DNA of 15,809 nucleotides, from assembly GCA_024196135.1 (NCBI GenBank), contig JAMQCK010000789.1, positions 1-15,809 of the forward strand. Direction: 5' to 3'. Source of the DNA: Pleurotus ostreatus/Saccharomyces cerevisiae fusant (lineage: Eukaryota; Opisthokonta). The notes below the pieces were generated by a model. It made no database searches. It saw only the letters and a program-made list of their open reading frames with translations, and was not told the DNA's origin. A program made the translations under genes and the position numbers. Within the stretch, counting starts at the first letter, position 1. Every line of letters starts with the position of its first letter. Shown one piece after another: positions 9,530-15,809 of the stretch.

Positions 9530-9743
9530 AGTTGCCCAGATCAGCAGGGCGGTCATATCGATGCGCTAGGGCAATGTCGAGTATGAGCGGCCGAATGGAC
9601 TGCCCCGGGGGCGTTGGGCGAGGGCGGCGATGGAGGGGTCATGGAAGGGTGGAGAGGCGGAAGGACGGCGAAGGGGCGGCGAAGGAGTGGCGATGGAGCT
9701 GCTGACCTCGATGGATGGGCGTACGAAGCGCGGCGTCGGTAAT

Positions 9744-9840
9744 GTCGTTCATTCTGACGGCGGTCTTGCTGATGAACGATACAGCGGGCTTGGAAGGGCG
9801 ATCTGTCCATGAAGACGCTTTTTCCATGGCTGGCGGAGTA
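9744..9840. repeat. Diverged direct duplication, proximal copy (partner 10012–10115)
   Basis: gtcgttcattct here pairs with gtcgtgcattct at 10012. After a short indel, 38 bases at 9765–9802 pair with 10040–10077 with about seven differences. Weaker similarity continues for another 30–40 bases. On the minus strand the two copies encode related peptides containing FISK but in different absolute frames. Confidence 0.65.
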
Positions 9841-10225
9841 CTCGCTGCGGGACATGCTGTGAAGGGACTAGGAAGGGTGGAGTGTGTGTGGGGGCAGGAG
9901 GACGGTGAATGGCTGACTCCGAAGGAGCCACTGCCATCGATAGTAGGGTGGGATAAGACCGATGGTGGGGCGTAGGGGTGGCAACGCGACGTCCGTGACA
10001 AGGAATGGTTGGTCGTGCATTCTTTCCGACCGGGACAATCTTGCTGATGAATGCTGTAGCGTGCTTGGCAGGGTGATACGTACGCTCGAACAACGCTCCT
10101 ACGATGGTTGAGTAGTCGCCTGGGGTCAGATGCGTGAGCCTCGAACGACGTTCGGACCCTTCGCTCTGCTGATATGATTTTGAAGGCAATCCACCGAACG
10201 ACCAACTCCAAAGTAAGAGCACCAT
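9749..10225 (-). other. Minus-strand open frame of 158 codons, unknown
   Basis: It starts with ATG at 10225, 12 bp beyond the stop of the possible small minus-strand gene at 10238. The first third is protein-like (around THLTPGDYSTIVGALFER and KHATAFISKIVP), and the remainder is rich in Pro, Ser and His. It overlaps both copies of the direct duplication. A second minus frame (9639–9832) carries the other FISK peptide, so an intron or frameshift may separate them. No family is recognised and chance cannot be excluded. Confidence 0.2.
10012..10115. repeat. Diverged direct duplication, distal copy (partner 9744–9840)
   Basis: This is the second copy of the duplication described at 9744, offset by about 270 bp. 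The core is 10040–10077. The spacing and divergence suggest an old tandem duplication or the remnant of a longer repeat unit. Confidence 0.65.
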
Positions 10226-10237
10226 GTGCCCCCTAAC

Positions 10238-10690
10238 TCAATGCTTGGAGCAGCACGTTTCCGCGACGACTTCGACAGCGAAACCGTCCACCGCGATTGG
10301 TGAGATCTTCAGGGCCTGCCAGCATGCAAATTCGTCAGTACGTCTCGCGCTCGTCTCATCTATCGTATCGTCTCATTAAGGGTGAGACAGAAGGCTGGCT
10401 ACTGCTCCCCGTGTTAGAGCGCGCGCGTTCGCGGTACCTTATCGTCGATCGTCACTGTATAGTGTACTAGTACCGCGCCCGTACGAATCAACCCACTGTT
10501 CATCTCGAAGTCGTCAGAAGCCCGACGAATGGCGTCTGCCGAATCCGCTGCTTCGCAGCTGGCGGGATGAACGACAGCATCGAAGCTTCCACGTAGGCGG
10601 AACTGCATGTCAACAGCGTGTGCACACCGCGACGTCAACAGCCAGCGAGCTGCATGTCTGGCGATGACGCACCTTTTCACTTACCATCAT
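10238..10690 (-). CDS. Possible small divergent gene, unknown function
   Basis: On the minus strand an open exon ends at 10438, with start either ATG 10611, ATG 10680 or the spliced ATG at 10690. It is followed by donor GTACCG, a branch-like actgac and acceptor GGCAG, giving a 122-nt intron at 10316–10437. The frame continues in phase into a 26-codon exon (10315–10238) ending in TGA. Around 10684 another consensus donor GTAAGT directly follows ATGATG. In that model the minus start codon overlaps the start codon of gene B (10689) on the other strand. The product would be about 80 residues, soluble and slightly acidic, with no recognised domain. The intron is longer than the neighbours' introns. 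The same DNA could simply be the promoter and 5' leader of gene B. Confidence 0.3.
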
Positions 10691-13600
10691 GTCTACCGAC
10701 GAGGGGACAACAGACCAGAACACGGATCGCAAAATCCTGTATACAATTCACTGTGAGTGCCCACTATTGTCAAAGTCGTGTCCGATGAAGGCTCAGCTCA
10801 TAATAATAGATGACGCCACCAAGAGTAGCCTTCCCAAGATATACAAGACGCTCCGTTTGGGAGGCACCGAGCTTTCCATCAAAGGGCTACACCGAGACCT
10901 GCATGTCAAGTTGGTTGTCGGAGGGGTCAGCAAAACCTGCGATTCACGAGGAAAGAAACCCACAGACTTGTGGGTCTCCGGCCGGTCTTCATTGCATCTG
11001 CTGATCTCCAGCTGCCAGTATTGTCGGGCGCGGCTCGGAAGTGCGAATCGAGCTTTACGCTGAACACACTCTGAGACAGCCGGTCTGTATCGCGAGCAAG
11101 ACGCGCTGGCTAGCCTCCCTCATCGACCCTGGCAGTCCCGGTGCGTTAAGCCCAGGATCAATCAGAAATGGCGCACTGAACATTTCGCGAGATAGTGCAG
11201 CTTGACATCGTCGATGCACGCCTTACTACGCCACCAATTCTCTCGCTGAGAGCGCAAGTGACGAGTTTCAACCCGGGTATCGGGGAGAACGTGGACGAAA
11301 TTGCGAGATCTTTGGCTCTCGCGGAAAAGTGGCTTGCCTTGGGCGACTACGCGCGCCGCGTTGTCGACATCGGAAGTATCGTAGCAGAGGTACGATCACC
11401 TGTAATGCACATCGGGTCATACCTCATTGCTCCTGATGTAGGTACACCCTGTAGCGAAGGCCATATTCTCGGTACTCGAGCTTGGGGCGGAGGTACCTGC
11501 ATATCCTGAGCTCCGATTGATCATTTTCTGACGAGGCGTAGGAGCTTGAGAAGAGGAAGGAATATCACAACAATCTCCTCTCTCTGGTCGCTGATATGAC
11601 CAATTCGTGCGAGATTGTCCTCGAATCCGACACCCAGCAGTGTGCAGAACGGAGGGAATATCAAGTCAACGCTTGCAACGCCCTGGTTCCTGAGATATTC
11701 CGCGCCCTGTCCTTCATTCGGACGCTCGTTTCGAAAAATACTGGTATGAGGTCAAGCTCTCCTAGTATCATTTGCTTGACGCTACGCATAGTCTTCCAGC
11801 TACGCTCCAAGATCAACAAGGAGGTGGAGAATCTGCGCAAGGGCCTGGACGAAATAGCGGACGCTGCTAAAGGCGCAAGGCACATTGACACGCAAAACGC
11901 CGTGTTCAGGGTTGAAGACATTGTGACCAAGATCGGTTAGTTACATCCTCATCCTTGCAAGGAACCACGCTTATAGACTATCTCCAGATATTGACAACAC
12001 GCTGAGCCACCTGCATATTGCGAAGGGTATGGAAGCCGCGTCCAAGAAAGCGTGTCTACCCGACACGCGCGTGGTGCTTCTCGAAACTATCATGGACTGG
12101 GTTTTTGACCCGGACGGCTCTCGCTGCTTCTGTCTCTATGGCACTGCAGGCCAAGGGAAGTCTGCCGTGGCGCATAGCGTAGCTCGTCGGCTGGCGGATA
12201 TGGGTGTTGCCGCACCATTCTTCGCCTTCGACCGTAACAATCGCGAGCGTGTAGCAAGTCAACTACTTCCTACGATTGCCAGGAGCCTCGCCTACGTTAT
12301 TCAACATCAGCTTGAGCAGCTTCGCAAATTGCGTGCGGACCAGCTAGAGACCACGGACATCCCCAAACAGTGCGAGCGTCTGTTTCTATCATCCCTACGT
12401 GACTACCTGGCGCTCACCCCCATCATCATCGTCATCGACGCCCTCGACGAATGTCCGAATGAGAGCTTGGACGATCAAAAGGATCGTGAGGCGGTCCTGA
12501 AAGCGCTCAAGACATGCATCACTACTGATGGCCTTCATCATAACATTCGATTCTTTGTCACCGCGCGCCTAGATCCGGACATTCAGGCAATCCTCTCGGG
12601 CGACGCTACCTTGATGCGACTGTACTCCATCGACGCTGCCGCAGAGACTAGAGCCGACATCCGCAGGTTCGTCGCATTGGAGCTTTCAGATGCTAAGACT
12701 GTGGGCTACGTGGATATTGTGACAGACGCTGCGCAAACCCACTTCGAGTGCGCAGCGGTTCTCTGCCGAGAGCTGAAGAATGGGGGAAAACCGATGTCGA
12801 GCGATGCACGCAATAAGCTCATTGAGCGCATCAAATCGCAGCCCGGCCGCTCCTTGTACGAGACCTATCAGCTGATTCTCGAGACGCATCTCGACAAGAC
12901 CGACGCGGGTTGCCTTTCCGTCTACCGTCAGTTGCTCTCCTGGATAATTACGGTGCGCCAGCCTCAGTCGCACGCTGTCTTCGAGGAAGTATCGACATTG
13001 CTGCTCCCTAACGAGGACGTCATGGGTGTTCTCGAAGGCCTTGGCTCCCTGCTTACCGGTACCGTCGCGGGCGCCAAAGAGCCTGTCCGCCCTCTTCATA
13101 CGTCCTTCCGTGACTTCGTCCTCGATGCTGAGGCCAGCGGCGTCTTCGCCATCACATCCGAGTTCGACGCAGGCGACTCGCAGCTGGCCCACGCATGTTT
13201 CCGCATCATGGGCAGGCCAGAGAACGGTCTGCGCTATAACATCTGCTGCCTGCCCTCTCCCTTTGTAAATAAGAAGGACATCAAGGACTTGGATGGTCGT
13301 CTCACCAAGCACATATCACCCGGACTCGAATATGCCTGCCGAGAGGTCTCTGCGCACCTCTCGCGTTGTCATGATTATCATGAAGGTGCGTGTACTGCTC
13401 TTCTCAGTCCCCGCGCCCAGCGCCGACGATAATGCTAGCCCTCGTGCCCGCCCTTGAAATTTTTTTGCATGCCCACTTTCTGTTTTGGATCGAATTGTGC
13501 GGCTGGCTCGACTACGAGCCGTGCGATGTTCTCCAAGATATGCTCGGCTGGGCAGAGGTATAAAATTCCTACGCGATCTTCCCAGCCAGATAACTGATGT

Positions 13601-15809
13601 GCTCTCGCCAGAAGCACGACAACATCGACTCAGCGCCCCTCGTATCGGACTTCATCTTGTTCGCAAAGCGATACCGCGAGGCCATCTCGAGATCGCCACC
13701 GCAGGTCTACATCACCGGCCTGCTCTTCGCGCCAGCCGATTCACGTGTCTCTCAATTGTACCGACCTCGCATCAACAGCCCTATCGAGATCTCGGGATTC
13801 AAGCAGGAGAAAGAGTGGCCACCGAGCGAAACTCTCGTGATTCAAGCTAGAAGCATTGTCTACTCCGTTGCCTACTTGCCTGACGGCGCGAAGATTGTGG
13901 CTGGCCTATTGGACAATACACTGCTACTTTGGGATGCAGGGACGGGGCGGCAGGTCGGCGGCGCTATGGAAGGTCACGAATATGCGGTTTTTTCGGTCGC
14001 ATTCTCGCCTGACGGCTCGAAGATCGCTTCAGGCTCGCGGGACCACACTGTTCGTCTTTGGGATGCCAAGACCAGGCAGCAGCAGGGAGAGGCATTGCAT
14101 GGACACACAGATAGTGTTCAGGCAGTCGCATTCTCGCCGGACGGCGCCACCGTCGTCAGCGGCTCAGACGACTCCACATTGCGATTATGGAATGCGCAGA
14201 CCGGAAAGGAGATGGGGGATGCATTGGAAGGCCATACGGATCGGGTTCGCACGGTTGTCTTCTCCCACGACGGTACTCGCATTATCTCTGGCGCTGAGGA
14301 CCGGACGGTCCGCATCTGGGACACAGCGACGCGCCGGCAGCTCGGTGATCCTATACAACACGAAGGCTTGGTCATATTCGTCGCGATCTCGCGCGACGGC
14401 AAGCACATCGCGTCTGGTTCCAGCTATGGAGACATACGTGTCTGGGATGTAGAAGGGAGGCAGCAAGTTTGGGCATTGCGCGGGCATGAAGGCTGGGTAT
14501 ACGCAGTCGCCTTCTCGCCTGATAGTACGCGCGTCGTCTCAGGCGGGAGCGATGACACCGTCCGCATCTGGGAAGCGGCCTCGGGGAAGCAGGTCGGCGA
14601 TGACTTGCGCGGTCACGCCGATTACGTGCGCTCCGTCGCCTTCTCTCCGGACGGGAAGCATGTCGCGTCCGGCTCCTACGACATGACGATCCGGGTCTGG
14701 GACGTGCGGGAGGTGAAGAGGGACGGCGAAAGACCGGTCGGACACACCGGCGCCGTCTTCTCGGTCGCCTGTTCGTCGGATGGCAAGTACATCGCCTCTG
14801 GATCGCACGACAAGACGGTTCGGTTGTGGGACGCGTCGACAGGGCAGCCAGTAGGGGACCCAATGACGGGACACGACGACGACGTCAACTGTGTCACGTT
14901 CTCGCCGGACAGGACGCGAATTGCCTCCGCCTCGAACGACAGGACGGTGCGAGTGTGGGATGTGACGGCGCGACAGCTGGCGGGCGACGCGCTTGAAGGG
15001 CATAATGGCTCGGTTCTCTGCGTCGCATTCTCGCCTGATGGCACTCGGCTGGTGTCTGGATCAAGGGACCAAACTCTGCGTCTCTGGGATCTGGCAACGG
15101 GGCGGCAAATCGGGGAGCCGCTCTGTGGCCATGGAAGCTGGGTCCGATCTCTGTCCTTCTCACGAGACGGCCTGTGCATTGCTTCTGGCTTTGGCGACGG
15201 CGCAATTCAATTATGGGATACACAAATGCAGCCGCAGGCAGGGAAGGTGCTGAAAGGTCATGAAGACTGGGTTCGGTCCCTCGCGTTCTCTCCTGATGAC
15301 GCATTCCTCGCGTCTGGCTCGGAAGATAGGACAATCCGCTTATGGGATAGACGTACGGGCGGGCAGATGGGCGAACCACTCACCGGTCATAACAGCTGGG
15401 TACTTTCCGTCTCCTTCTCGCTCGATGGGAAGTACATTGTTTTCGGATCAGACGATCAGACGGTGCGACTTTGGAACGTGCAGACCAGGCAACAAGTCGG
15501 CATTGCCTTACGAGGGCACAAGGACTGGATCAACTCGGTCTCTCTCACTGCTGATGGCACACATATCGTATCTGGCTCTGATGACGGTACGATCCGGGTC
15601 TGGGACTTTGGAGATTTGCTGAGCTTGGAGAACTCGGTCGACGACGCGATTGCAGCCCCGACAATAGCCCATGTGCAGGTATCTCTCAGGGAGGATAAGG
15701 GCAATTGGCTTGTCTACGACGACAACGGCACCGAGCGACCCATCCTCTGGATTCCCCACCATCTGCAACACATTCGCCGCGTCCACTCCCCCTTTCACGT
15801 TCAATTTGT
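10689..15809 (+). CDS. C2-like/helical–NACHT–WD40 STAND (NLR-like) protein, gene B, 3' end beyond window
   Basis: Ten exons join in frame: 10689–10752, 10810–10969, 11019–11140, 11196–11389, 11442–11492, 11542–11743, 11792–11935, 11988–13385, 13439–13557 and 13612 to the window end, about 1550 residues. The start ATG has A at −3. Order of parts: C2-like β-rich N-terminus (about 1–115, ending VRIELYAEHTLRQP); helical region (about 120–320, containing HPVAKAIFSVLELGAEELEK); Walker A GTAGQGKS (about 364–371); Walker B IIIVIDALDE (about 458–467); sensor-like FFVTARLDPDI; winged-helix-like LHTSFRDFVLD; linker QVYITGLLFAP; and 14 WD40 repeats (about 892–1492). By family knowledge NACHT binds and hydrolyses nucleotide, the WD40 array senses a ligand, and the N-terminus signals. 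By comparison with gene A, about 40 residues are missing past the window. Roles of the two N-terminal regions are inference. Exons 2–4 boundaries are the least certain. Confidence 0.93.
12719..12963 (+). repeat. Near-identical tract shared with gene A (33–277)
   Basis: This is the partner of the tract at 33–277. It lies in the NACHT C-terminal half, covering FECAAVLCRELKNGGKPMSS to about the end of LSVYRQLLSWI. Identity is 239/245, against about 76% immediately downstream. Confidence 0.8.
13386..13438 (+). other. Intron 8 of gene B (53 nt)
   Basis: GTGCGT…GCTAG, phase 1, with ataat near the 3' end. It matches intron 1 of gene A (700–752) in length and phase. Reading through it produces a false stop at 13430–13432. 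Removing it gives the conserved FLFWIELCGWLDYEPCDVLQ exon. Confidence 0.88.
13558..13611 (+). other. Intron 9 of gene B (54 nt), unusually conserved, with TATA-like start
   Basis: GTATAA…GCCAG, phase 0, with 53 of 54 bases identical to intron 2 of gene A. It contains TATAAAAT (13559–13566) and an ATG at 13597 in frame with the WD40 exon. Retention would place an in-frame TAA immediately after the NACHT-proximal exon. Confidence 0.85.
13831..15633 (+). repeat. 14-unit WD40 repeat array of gene B
   Basis: Fourteen tandem units with the pattern GHxxxVxSVAFSPDGxxIxSGSxDxTxRxWD are open without a stop to the window end. Blades 2–4 and 6–14 keep GH. Blade 1 lacks it, as the first blade does in gene A, and blade 5 begins QHE. 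Variation among blades sits mostly in the three residues between GH and V, the residue after V, and the residues flanking D in SGSxDxT. These are surface or top-face positions in WD40 propellers. The count of 14 suggests two seven-bladed propellers, with blade 8 starting near GHTGAVFSVACSSDG. Confidence 0.9.

Noticed and set aside
9692..9812. AAA-ATPase fragment on the plus strand (ELLTSMDG resembles the second-region motif of CDC48-like proteins)
   Set aside because: No Walker A, no GATNRP-like continuation and a stop soon after. The match is too short.
3233..10688. Transposon between the two genes
   Set aside because: I saw no LTR pair, terminal inverted repeats, reverse transcriptase, integrase or DDE motifs. 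A decayed element cannot be fully excluded by eye.
12029..13432. A stand-alone NACHT protein starting at ATG 12029 and ending at 13432
   Set aside because: Upstream exons join in frame (11988 onward and earlier), and the stop is in intron 8. Splicing leads into the WD40 exon.
1..15809. tRNA or rRNA genes
   Set aside because: No convincing GGTTCGANTCC-type B box with a matching A box, and no rRNA-like stretch was seen.

Overview
The window looks like a piece of a basidiomycete, probably agaricomycete (polypore-like), nuclear genome. The basis is the GT–AG introns of 48–57 nt with CTRAY-type branch sites, the moderately GC-rich base composition, and two large multi-exon genes of the C2-like / helical / NACHT / WD40 STAND type (fungal NLR-like proteins), a family heavily expanded in Agaricomycetes. 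The exact species cannot be read from the sequence.

Layout. (1) Positions 1–3232 (+) carry the 3' part of NLR-like gene A. It enters the window inside the NACHT/winged-helix region, crosses two introns (700–752, 872–925) and ends in a 14-repeat WD40 array with a stop at 3230–3232. (2) Positions 3233–10688 are a spacer of about 7.4 kb with no gene I can name. It holds a likely 3'-UTR intron (3265–3320), a stop-rich stretch (about 3660–4950), a region with several well-formed intron-like segments but unresolved reading frames (about 5000–8215), a 1-kb cluster of four different minisatellites (8536–9529), a diverged direct duplication of about 100 bp (9744/10012), and a possible small minus-strand gene head-to-head with gene B (10238–10690). 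(3) Positions 10689–15809 (+) carry NLR-like gene B, which runs off the window. Ten exons can be joined in frame to give about 1550 residues: a C2-like N-terminus, a helical region, a complete NACHT with Walker A and B, a winged-helix-like segment, a linker and 14 WD40 repeats.

A and B are direct tandem paralogues with matching intron positions and blade-for-blade matching WD40 arrays (14 repeats, suggesting two seven-bladed propellers each). By family knowledge such proteins act in the cytoplasm as nucleotide-dependent switches: the WD40 array senses a ligand, NACHT oligomerises, and the N-terminal domain signals, often toward cell death or incompatibility. The most notable signals are four. 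Differences between A and B fall mainly on ligand-facing WD40 positions. One tract of about 245 bp is almost identical amid roughly 76% identity. A 54-nt intron is more conserved than its flanking exons. That same intron contains a TATA-box-like sequence and an ATG in frame with the WD40 exon in both genes.
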